64,000 nucleotides of DNA from Lamprocystis purpurea DSM 4197. Lineage in GTDB: Bacteria > Pseudomonadota > Gammaproteobacteria > Chromatiales > Chromatiaceae. Position numbers and translations under genes: made by a program. Below the pieces are notes generated by a model. The model did no database searches. It was given only the letters and a program-made list of their open reading frames with translations, and had not been told where the DNA came from. Numbering within the stretch: position 1 is the stretch's first letter; each line of letters starts with the position of its first letter. Location: NCBI RefSeq assembly GCF_000379525.1, contig NZ_KB902553.1, positions 66,367-130,366 of the forward strand. Direction: 5' to 3'. Positions 39,564 to 45,889 of this stretch are shown piece after piece.

Positions 39564-41684
39564 ATGCAAGATCAGCCGGGTGACAGTCAAGAGACCAGTC
39601 AAACGATCCTCTACGTCGGTACGGATGCCGGGCTGCCGCATCGTCTGCGTCCCTTGCTCGATGAGCAGGGCCTGCGGCTGAAGGCCTGTTCCGACCTCGA
39701 CGATCTGCGCACGCAGGGCCCCGCTCACGAGTGGACGGCACTGATCCTGGACAGCGCCTTGCTCGCGTCCGACCAGACGGTTCAGTCGTTCATGGCGGCG
39801 CTCGCGCAGGACGGGGCGCCGATTCGGAATCTGGTGGTCATCGCCCACACGAAGGACATCGGCCTGCGGCTTCAGGCGTTGCGCGCCGGGGCCGCCGCGT
39901 TCTTCACCGCGCCGGTGGGGAGCCGCGCACTGGTGGAGCGGCTGTGCGCGCTGTGCGCTCCGCGCACGGCGGCCGTGGGCCGGGTGTTGGTGGTGGAGGA
40001 CGACCCCATGCAAGCGCTCCTGGTCGAGCGCATCCTCAGTGCCGCCGGGTATACGGTACGCACCCAGGGCGATGCCTTGCAGGTGCTGGCGGTGATCGAG
40101 GACTTCCAGCCCGAGCTGATCCTGATGGACCTCAATATGCCGGGCGCCAACGGGGCCGAGCTGACCGCGATCATCCGCGAGCATGAGGTCTTTGCGTCCG
40201 TCCCCATCCTCTTTCTGTCCAGCGAGCGGGATCCGGTGCGGCAGAGCGACGCGCTCAGCATGGGCGGCGACGCCTTCATCGCCAAGCCGATTCGTCCTGA
40301 TCTCCTGGTCAAGGCCGTCACCCAACGGCTGGAGACGATGCGCGCGGTCCGCGGCCGGCTGCGGTTGGCCGAGCACCTGGACCCGGTCACCGGGCTGGCG
40401 TCGCGCCATTACTTCGTGAGTTGTCTGGAGCGCGCCGTCGCCGAGCCGGGCATCGGCGAGGCCGGCAACGGCCTGCTGCTGGTTGCGCTCGACGGGGCGA
40501 GCAGCATCGATGAGCGGATCGGTACCGGCGGGGCCGAACTGGTCCGCGCGCGCGCCGGGGCCATGATCCCCGCGCGGCTGGCGTCCGGCGAGCTGGCGGT
40601 CCGCTTGGATCACCATCGCCATGCCGTGCTGCTGCGTCGCGCCGGAGCCGACGCCCTCCTGGCTGCCGCGGAAGGGCTGCGCGCCGCGGTCGCCGCGGCA
40701 CCCCTGAAGATCGGCGGTCAGTCACTGACGGTCAGCGTCAGCATCGGAGTCGGGCTCTTTCACCCGGCCGCCGGAGATGCCATCACGGTGATCTCGCGTG
40801 CTGAGAAGGCCTGCGCACAGGCCCAGGGTGCGGGCGGCGACCGCGTGGTCCTGTATCGGCCCTTCGTGCCCGGACCGGGGGATACGCTGCATGAGCAGCG
40901 CATCGGCGCGCTGATCGACCGCGCGCTGACCGGTGTCGACGGGGGCGGTATCGAAATGGATGGCGGCTTTCGGCTGTTCTATCAGCCGCTGGTCGCCGTC
41001 CAATCACCGAGCCCGCAGTTGATGGAGGTGCGCCTGCGGCTGCTCGAACGCGATGCCGAGTTGATCCCGGATGCGGACTATCTGGCCGTTGCCGCGCGCG
41101 GCGGGCGGTTGTGCGATATCGATCGGTGGCTGATGCTGCGGGCGCTCGCGGCACTCGCCGGTCAGGCGCCCACCCATCCGGACCTGCGGCTCCTGATCCC
41201 GCAACACCTGGACACCTTGGCGAGCGACGGTTGGGTGCTCTGGTTCCGCAACCAGTTGGTCTCGGCCGGACTGACGCAGCAGCGTCCGATCATCGAAGTC
41301 TGGCTTGCCGACCTGCTGCGGCGTCCCGATGACAGCGCCATCCTGTTGCGGATGCTGCACAAGCTCGGGATCAAGGTGTGTCTGCTGGATGTGGATCTGA
41401 CGGCGGCGGCCAGGGATCTGGTCATCGAACTCCAACCGCCCCTGGTCAAGATCGCGGCCGCCACGCTCCACCAATCCGCACCTGATGCGTTGCTCCGGCT
41501 GATCACGCGCCTGCATCAGACCGGGGCTGAGGTGATCGTCGGCGGTGTCGACGACCCGACGCGGGTCGCGTCGATCTGGGCGAGCGGCGCGAACTACGTG
41601 CAAGGCGCTCTGATCCAGGAACCGCTGGCCGACTTGTCATTCGATTGGAGTGAGACGGTGCTCGATGCGGAGGGCGCCGGTTAG
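39564..41684 (+). CDS. FimX-like protein: two receivers, degenerate GGDEF and degenerate EAL
   Basis: A 706-residue cytoplasmic signalling protein. A receiver-like fold (about 14-125) and a true receiver with D189 (LILMDLNMPG) precede a GGDEF-type domain recognisable from LDPVTGLASRHYF. Its active loop reads RLDHHRHAVLL instead of RxGGDEF, so it should not make c-di-GMP. The EAL-like domain has EVRLRLL in place of ExLxR and ends YVQGALIQEPL, so hydrolysis is unlikely. FimX uses such a dead pair to bind c-di-GMP and act on type IV pili. ATG 39564 is chosen because AGGAGG sits 5 bp upstream. It is divergent from the chemosensory operon. Confidence 0.85.
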   Translation: MQDQPGDSQETSQTILYVGTDAGLPHRLRPLLDEQGLRLKACSDLDDLRTQGPAHEWTALILDSALLASDQTVQSFMAALAQDGAPIRNLVVIAHTKDIGLRLQALRAGAAAFFTAPVGSRALVERLCALCAPRTAAVGRVLVVEDDPMQALLVERILSAAGYTVRTQGDALQVLAVIEDFQPELILMDLNMPGANGAELTAIIREHEVFASVPILFLSSERDPVRQSDALSMGGDAFIAKPIRPDLLVKAVTQRLETMRAVRGRLRLAEHLDPVTGLASRHYFVSCLERAVAEPGIGEAGNGLLLVALDGASSIDERIGTGGAELVRARAGAMIPARLASGELAVRLDHHRHAVLLRRAGADALLAAAEGLRAAVAAAPLKIGGQSLTVSVSIGVGLFHPAAGDAITVISRAEKACAQAQGAGGDRVVLYRPFVPGPGDTLHEQRIGALIDRALTGVDGGGIEMDGGFRLFYQPLVAVQSPSPQLMEVRLRLLERDAELIPDADYLAVAARGGRLCDIDRWLMLRALAALAGQAPTHPDLRLLIPQHLDTLASDGWVLWFRNQLVSAGLTQQRPIIEVWLADLLRRPDDSAILLRMLHKLGIKVCLLDVDLTAAARDLVIELQPPLVKIAAATLHQSAPDALLRLITRLHQTGAEVIVGGVDDPTRVASIWASGANYVQGALIQEPLADLSFDWSETVLDAEGAG

Positions 41685-41693
41685 CGACCAAGT

Positions 41694-41775
41694 ACGGTAG
41701 GTTGGGGTGAGGAACGAACCCCAACATCCCCGGACGCAGATCGTTGGGGTTCCTTCGTCACCCCAACCTACGGCC
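41694..41775. repeat. GTAGGTTGGGGTGAGGAACG palindrome (family D), copy 1
   Basis: An imperfect palindrome in which ACGGTAGGTTGGGGTGAGGA is answered by TCCTTCGTCACCCCAACCTA, with AACGAACCCCAACATC in the middle. It lies at the convergent 3' ends of two genes and could act as a bidirectional terminator. Other copies lie at 42801-42882 (damaged) and 45662-45746. Confidence 0.7.
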
Positions 41776-42213
41776 CTAATCGTCGCTCTGTCGGAGTTCG
41801 CGGGCCATCCTCAGGCACCTTCGCGCATGGCGAATTTGCCATGCCATGCTCTTCCGCGCAGAAGGCAAATACTCATAATTCTCGTCATCCAGCCAAGACA
41901 GCGTCCGGCGTATTCGATCTTTGATTTCCGCTTTATCCATCGAAGGACTGACAAACTCCAGTGGCCCCCCAAGATAATCTGCGATTTGACATCGATCCGG
42001 CCCACCGACCATGCCCTCGCCCGTTCCCTCCCAGGTGGATAAATCGACTGTTTCTCCGATGTGTTGCGCCCACCGCTCAAAGGGCACCCCAAGAAAGTCC
42101 TTGCCGTGTTCCAGTCGCGAACCACTCGCCTCAGTTCGTGGCGGTGCATACTGCAGATCGATCCACAGATCGCCGTCTTCGCAACTCAGAATCGTCGCAT
42201 ATTGCGTAGCCAC
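41776..42213 (-). CDS. Hypothetical protein
   Basis: A 145-residue acidic protein of unknown function. The GTG start at 42213 is favoured because GAGGA lies 8 bp upstream; the frame continues upstream but becomes low in plausibility. Visible features are TILSCEDGDLWIDLQYAPPR near the start, a Trp-rich middle and a helical, basic end (SMAWQIRHARRCLRMAREL). No family is recognised. It sits at the edge of the defence island next to a gene remnant, so it may be accessory cargo. Confidence 0.5.
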   Translation of the reverse strand: MATQYATILSCEDGDLWIDLQYAPPRTEASGSRLEHGKDFLGVPFERWAQHIGETVDLSTWEGTGEGMVGGPDRCQIADYLGGPLEFVSPSMDKAEIKDRIRRTLSWLDDENYEYLPSARKSMAWQIRHARRCLRMARELRQSDD

Positions 42214-42232
42214 TGAAGAATTCCTCGATAAA

Positions 42233-42357
42233 ATGACCGACCTCTTCCGCTTCCCCGGCACCCCGCGCACCTCGCCCGGCTGGACAAGGGCGAACTGCGT
42301 GATGATAAGGCGTTGTCGTCGGCCGAGGCGAGCGCACTGCTGGCTGCCCAGCCCTGA
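42233..42357 (+). pseudogene. Remnant resembling the N-terminus of an RNA ligase family protein
   Basis: ATG at 42233 encodes MTDLFRFPGTP, and after a one-frame slip near 42262 the sequence reads HLARLDKGELRDDKALSSAE and ends at a stop at 42355-42357. From memory this matches the start of T4 Rnl2-like ligases (FPxTPHLxWLxxGxPRDDKVLS). The catalytic lysine region and everything after are missing. The match is short and from memory, so the identity is tentative. Confidence 0.4.
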
Positions 42358-42609
42358 AGCAGAACCCCGCCGCTGGCGGCTGACATCGGGCGTCGTCGGC
42401 GCTGGTCGGCGCTGGCGTTGGCTGTTGCGGGGTGGGTTTACCCTGACCAGGGGTTGCGACGGGACGCCCTGGCGGGTGCCGGGAGGGTGGTCGAGCGAGT
42501 CCTCGCGCCTCAGGGTCGGCAAGCGGTTCCCGGCACCGGTGGTCGCCGGTGAGGCCGGATCCGCCGTCCTGCCCGGCGGCGATTATTCGAGCTGAAGCAC
42601 GGTAGGTTG

Positions 42610-42780
42610 CCATGAAAGTCGGGCGGGGCCGGAGACGAGAACAACCCTCGCTGTCTCGCAGAGACACGATAAGGGTACGGCGTTGGCCGGGCCTCCGGCG
42701 CTCAGTCAAGCACCACCCCGTAGATGCCTATAACTTCGCGGCCTTGGCTCGGTCTCCTAAGCATAGCCCGACTTTCATGG
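42610..42780. repeat. 171-bp segment bounded by a perfect 15-bp inverted repeat
   Basis: CCATGAAAGTCGGGC at 42610-42624 is exactly inverted at 42766-42780 (GCCCGACTTTCATGG). On the left it abuts GGTAGGTTG, the opening of a family D repeat, while family D sequence resumes at 42801 with GACCGTTGGGGTGAGGAACG. This suggests an insertion followed by decay. No open frame of note lies inside. Confidence 0.55.
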
Positions 42781-42800
42781 GAGGGGGTGAGCGCGACGAT

Positions 42801-42882
42801 CATGACCGTTGGGGTGAGGAACGAACCCCAACATCCCCGGACGCAGATCGTTGGGGGTTCCTTCGTCACCCCTACGGCCCTG
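42801..42882. repeat. Family D palindrome, copy 2 (left end missing)
   Basis: The copy contains GTTGGGGTGAGGAACGAACC and the answering GGTTCCTTCGTCACCCCTAC, but the outer left arm is replaced by other sequence and the right arm lacks a few bases. It ends directly at a DUF1156 tail remnant. Confidence 0.6.
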
Positions 42883-42923
42883 AGGCCATCGCCAGCCGCA
42901 TCCGCCACCAGCGGCTACAATGA
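42883..42923 (+). pseudogene. Tail of a second DUF1156 methyltransferase gene
   Basis: The last 13 codons read EAIASRIRHQRLQ and stop, matching EAIAGRIRNQRLQ at the end of the intact methyltransferase (54608-54649). The following bases (GAGCCCTGAGATCTCCTC) also match what follows the intact gene. Only the tail remains; a family D repeat replaces everything upstream. Confidence 0.75.
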
Positions 42924-42934
42924 GCCCTGAGATC

Positions 42935-43112
42935 TCCTCGCGGAGACACGGAAGAAAGAGAAGAAGTCCTCTCACAAAGACACAAAGGCACAAAGAAGAG
43001 AAGACGGTCATGGCTTTTTTCTTTACTTTTATTTCTTTTCTTCTTTGTGTCTTTGTGCCTTTGTGAGAGCATCTCTTTCTTTTTTCCAGCACATTTCCGC
43101 GTCTCTGTGAGA
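42935..43112. repeat. CACAAAG hairpin H1 upstream of GxxExxY copy A
   Basis: The left arm CTCTCACAAAGACACAAAGG (from 42969) continues through CACAAAGAAGAGAAG and is answered near 43034-43069 by CTTCTTTGTGTCTTTGTGCC and TTTGTGAGAG. This gives a stem of about 35 bp around a T-rich loop. Outer arms with CGGAGACACGG and CGCGTCTCTG extend the palindrome. Confidence 0.8.
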
Positions 43113-43120
43113 TAACTGAA

Positions 43121-43504
43121 ATGAATGAGAATGAAATCGGCGTGATCGTTGTGGATTGTGCCGTTAAGATCCATATGCGGCTTGGACCTGGACTGCTGGA
43201 GAGTGTCTATGAGACGGTGTTGGCCTATGAGTTGGAAAGGCGGGGCTTGTTTGTTGAGCGACAGGTGTCGGTCCCTATCTTCTACGATGATATTTGCTTT
43301 GAGGAAGGCTTCCGGGCGGATTTGATCGTCGCCCGCAAGGTCATTCTGGAATTGAAATCCATTGAGCGCGTCACGAATGCGCACAAGAAGCAATTACTCA
43401 CCTACCTGCGCCTGACCGGGATGAAGCTCGGCTATCTCCTGAACTTCGGTGAAGCCTTGATGAAAGACGGCATCACCAGAACCATCAACGGCCAACTCGG
43501 GTGA
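43121..43504 (+). CDS. GxxExxY family protein (PD-(D/E)XK fold), copy A
   Basis: A 127-residue protein of the GxxExxY family. The naming motif is GLLESVY at 24-30, and a nuclease-like metal site is suggested by D67, E77 and K79 (ADLIVARKVILELKS). The function of the family is unknown; the fold implies nuclease ancestry. It differs from copy B (54845-55228) at only 3 of 127 positions (T/A, R/C, E/Q). Both copies are flanked by the same type of hairpin, which suggests that gene and hairpins move or recombine together. It sits between a methyltransferase tail and a DUF499 remnant. Confidence 0.88.
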   Translation: MNENEIGVIVVDCAVKIHMRLGPGLLESVYETVLAYELERRGLFVERQVSVPIFYDDICFEEGFRADLIVARKVILELKSIERVTNAHKKQLLTYLRLTGMKLGYLLNFGEALMKDGITRTINGQLG

Positions 43505-43506
43505 AC

Positions 43507-43636
43507 AGAGCCTCTCACGGAAAATCGGAAGAAAGAAAAGAAATCCTCTCACAAAGACACAAAGACACAAAGGTAGAGAAGCCTTTCATAGCTTCTTATC
43601 TCGCTCTTCTTCGTGTCTTTGTGAGAGCATCTTCTT
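43507..43636. repeat. CACAAAG hairpin H2 downstream of GxxExxY copy A
   Basis: CCTCTCACAAAGACACAAAG from 43550 continues through ACACAAAGG and faces CTTCTTCGTGTCTTTGTGAG ending near 43629. The stem is shorter than H1. The right edge runs directly into DUF499-derived sequence. Confidence 0.75.
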
Positions 43637-43637
43637 T

Positions 43638-44050
43638 CCTGTGGTCCGCCAAGGACCGCCGGGCCTTGATCATCGTTCCGGCCGGCCACGAACGGTCCGC
43701 ACAGCGGACCCTACGGTAACACCGTGATCTGTAGGGTCCGCTGTGCGGACCGACGACCGTGCAGATCGCGCGGTGGCCGGGTTTATGACCAAGGCCGACC
43801 GCCGTGTCCCCTGGCGCGATAAGGTCGCGCTGCGCTGCACCCCTGATGCCGAACTGCGCTACACCCTGGAGGGCACTAACGCCAAAGAAGGGACCCTTTA
43901 CACGGACCCATTCCCAGTTCCGGCGAAGGGTTGCACCATCCTGATTGCAGCCAAGGCCGGCGAGGTGGAAAAGCCTGCCGAGATCCTGATCCCGTCGGTC
44001 GGCCACGACCGGGTCGTCATCGACGAGCGCAAACCGGCCCGGCTGGCCGA
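43638..44050 (+). pseudogene. DUF499 ATPase remnant interrupted by mobile palindrome E4
   Basis: Two pieces match the intact DUF499 gene. CTGTGGTCCGCCAAGGACCG corresponds to 47964-47985. After E4 the text resumes as RVPWRDK and then VALRCTPDAELRYTLEGTNA with YTDPFPVPAKGCTILIAAKA, matching the C-terminal chitobiase-like domain of the intact protein (about 48440-48660). Roughly 450 bp between are deleted. Open frames through this stretch are decayed remains, not a gene. Confidence 0.85.
43654..43804. mobile_element. GGCC-ended mobile palindrome E4 with 8-bp target duplication
   Basis: The element 43662-43796 (135 bp, core type B) is flanked by perfect copies of GACCGCCG at 43654-43661 and 43797-43804. 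The intact DUF499 gene has a single GACCGCCG at 47978-47985, giving an empty-site comparison. The ends are GGCCTTGATCATCGTTCCGG and, from the right, GGCCTTGGTCATAAACCCGG. The core pairs GGTCCGCACAGCGGACCCTA with TAGGGTCCGCTGTGCGGACC. Confidence 0.93.
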
Positions 44051-44211
44051 GACCAATGAAGACGAATCCTCTCACGGAGACACGGAGGCACAAAGTAGAA
44101 GAGAGGAAGGGCGCAATCCTGAATCCGACGATCTCTCACGCCAAGGATGTTTTCCGGGATAATCGCAACGTCGCGCCATCGCGCTGTCCTGAGAAGGCAG
44201 TGCCCGCGTTA

Positions 44212-44643
44212 TCAAGCGGCCTCTACAACCTGGACCGCGAGGCGCCTGTCTAACAGCGCCAGCGCCGTTTCGATCTGTTCGATGCGGCTGTGGTGGCGAA
44301 AGGACAGCAAATGATCCACCCGCGTCGGAGTGATGTTGAGCTTCCGTGCCAGGTCCGCCTTAGGCATGCCGGCGGCGATGAGCGCGTTGTGGAGCGCGAC
44401 CTTGGCCGCTATAATCACCGGCAGGACGACTACAGGCTGATGGTCTGCCGGCACCGAGGGTTCGGGGATGCGTTCACGTCGTTCGACGAAGACCTCAAAC
44501 GCCGTGGTCAAGGCATCGACCGAATTCAGCAGCGCCTCGGCCTCATCGTCACCCACCGTATGGGCGAATGGAATGTCGGCAAAGCCCGCAAGCACTGCGC
44601 CGCTTTCGTTGTCGCGTTCCAGGGTTGCCGGGTAGCACAACAT
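44212..44643 (-). CDS. hicB: HicB-type antitoxin, orphan copy A
   Basis: A 143-residue antitoxin. The N-terminal half (TLERDNESGAVLAGFADIPF) is the degenerate RNase H-like HicB fold, and the C-terminal half holds a helix-turn-helix (AGMPKADLARKLNITPTRVD). It is 131/143 identical to copy B at 49903. The toxin gene that should precede it has been deleted except for its last codons (44656-44678), so this antitoxin stands alone. It could still neutralise the HicA of copy B or repress its promoter. Confidence 0.87.
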   Translation of the reverse strand: MLCYPATLERDNESGAVLAGFADIPFAHTVGDDEAEALLNSVDALTTAFEVFVERRERIPEPSVPADHQPVVVLPVIIAAKVALHNALIAAGMPKADLARKLNITPTRVDHLLSFRHHSRIEQIETALALLDRRLAVQVVEAA

Positions 44644-44655
44644 CAGGGATCTCCT

Positions 44656-44678
44656 TCAATCCAAATCTAAGTCTTTCT
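44656..44678 (-). pseudogene. hicA toxin remnant (last codons only)
   Basis: The bases TCAATCCAAATCTAAGTCTT encode the tail of HicA (RKTx or KKDLDLD-like end in copy B) and then join directly to GGTGTTTCCTCCCGCTTGAT, which in copy B lies over 600 bp further upstream of the toxin gene. A single deletion removed the toxin body and its start. Confidence 0.7.
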
Positions 44679-44680
44679 GG

Positions 44681-44731
44681 TGTTTCCTCCCGCTTGATCC
44701 GATACTAGCAGTTGCCTAAAGACAGTGTCAC
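44681..44731 (-). promoter_or_regulatory. Putative hic promoter and ribosome site, copy A
   Basis: On the minus strand GTGACA (44731-44726) and TAGTAT (44707-44702) are 18 bp apart, followed by GGGAGG near 44692-44687. The same arrangement is preserved in copy B at 50993-51038. The deletion of hicA leaves this site driving only the hicB copy A transcript. Confidence 0.45.
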
Positions 44732-44996
44732 CACGGATAACTGAGACCAGCGGAAGAATGCCCAGCAAAGGCGATTTCCGAAAACTCGACCTCCGATCTG
44801 TGTATGGGCTCAAAGTCATCCGGAGTTCACCTTAAGGCCCGCCGCCGCTCGCCCCCCGGGCTGCGCCCGGTTATCCTGGCGCCCGTTCATCAGGGGCGCC
44901 GAGCAGGTCCTAGCCGAGGACTGCTTGCCCGAAGACTGAGGTAGCAAGAGGGCCCCAGGCATCGGCCTTATTCCATCGCACCGTCATTCCCGCTAG

Positions 44997-45027
44997 ACTT
45001 AGTCCGAGTACTTAGTCCATCAGGAGG
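44997..45027 (+). promoter_or_regulatory. Direct repeat and ribosome site ahead of the Phd/PIN pair
   Basis: ACTTAGTCC occurs at 44997-45005 and again at 45010-45018, 13 bp apart, and AGGAGG at 45022-45027 leads the start codon by 5 bp. Phd antitoxins repress their own operon by binding repeated operators, so this pair is a reasonable operator. The preceding stretch 44735-44996 shows no gene. Confidence 0.45.
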
Positions 45028-45032
45028 CGCCA

Positions 45033-45266
45033 ATGACGCTGATCGTCAACGTCCACGAGGCCAAGACCCATCTCTCCAAGCTCCTGGAGCAGGCCCATGC
45101 CGGTCAGGAGATCATCCTGGCCAAGGCCGGCAAGCCCTACGCACGCCTGATGCCCTTGGCACCCGCACCCGCCCGGCGTCAACCGGGGCGCCTCGCGGGC
45201 CGCGTGACCGACGCCTTCTTTGACCCGCTGCCCCCGGAAGAACTCGACGCCTGGGAAGGCCGTTGA
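45033..45266 (+). CDS. Phd/YefM family antitoxin
   Basis: A 77-residue antitoxin. The N-terminal DNA-binding fold is typical: VNVHEAKTHLSKLLEQAHAG followed by EIILAKAGKPYARLMPL. The C-terminal tail (GRVTDAFFDPLPPEELDAWE) would wrap the toxin. It overlaps the start of the PIN toxin by one base (TGATG), so the two are coupled, and probably represses its own promoter through the nearby direct repeat. Confidence 0.92.
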   Translation: MTLIVNVHEAKTHLSKLLEQAHAGQEIILAKAGKPYARLMPLAPAPARRQPGRLAGRVTDAFFDPLPPEELDAWEGR

Positions 45267-45652
45267 TGCGGCTGCTGCTCGATACCCATGCGCTGCTCTG
45301 GTGGTTCACCGCGGACCCACAACTGTCCGCCAGCGCGGCGGCCGCCATCGCCGATGAGGCCAACGCGGTCCATGTCAGCGCGGCGACGGCCTGGGAGATC
45401 GCGACCAAGCAGCGGCTGGGCAAGCTCGATGAAGTGCCCCACGCGGCCGAACGGTTCGCGGAACTGGTCGCCGCTGACGGCTTCCTCCACCTGCCGGTCA
45501 GCTACCTCCACGGACTGCGCGCGGGAGGCTATGTCCTGGCCCATCGCGATCCCTTCGATCGCATGTTGGCGGCCCAGAGTGAGTTGGAATCCATGGTCCT
45601 GGTGACCCGGGACCCGGCGTTCGCCGCGTTTCCGGTCGCGACCCTGTGGTGA
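45266..45652 (+). CDS. PIN-domain ribonuclease toxin (VapC-like)
   Basis: A 128-residue PIN-domain toxin, predicted to cut RNA with metal ions. The acidic residues are D6 (LLLDTHALLWWF), E44 (AATAWEIATKQ) and D95/D98 (AHRDPFDRML). Partner of the Phd-type antitoxin directly upstream. ATG 45266 is preferred to the TTG three bases before. It sits ahead of the DUF499 gene, as is common for toxin-antitoxin pairs that stabilise defence islands. Confidence 0.93.
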   Translation: MRLLLDTHALLWWFTADPQLSASAAAAIADEANAVHVSAATAWEIATKQRLGKLDEVPHAAERFAELVAADGFLHLPVSYLHGLRAGGYVLAHRDPFDRMLAAQSELESMVLVTRDPAFAAFPVATLW

Positions 45653-45661
45653 GGGGATAGC

Positions 45662-45746
45662 ACGGTAGGTTGGGGTGAGGAACGAACCCCAACATCCCAG
45701 GCCGCCGATCGTTGGAGTTCCTTCGTCACCCCAACCTACGGCCCTG
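45662..45746. repeat. Family D palindrome, copy 3 (complete)
   Basis: ACGGTAGGTTGGGGTGAGGA opens and GTTCCTTCGTCACCCCAACC followed by TACGGCCCT closes the repeat, nine bases after the PIN stop. It may act as a terminator that insulates the toxin pair from the DUF499 gene. Confidence 0.7.
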
Positions 45747-45889
45747 TTGGAGCCGTTATCGCTAGGAGAAAGGCGCTCCCGAAAGGACTAACATTGACGG
45801 CCCTGCGATGCAGGGTTGAGCGCGTGGTGTGATGGAGTAGGGTGACCCGGTTGGGGCAACCTGCGGACTCGAAATCGAAGGAGATCGAA

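Noticed and set aside
43743..44162. A 139-codon plus-strand gene
   Set aside because: It starts inside mobile element E4 and runs through a deleted and divergent fragment of DUF499 into hairpin-like sequence, so it is a remnant.
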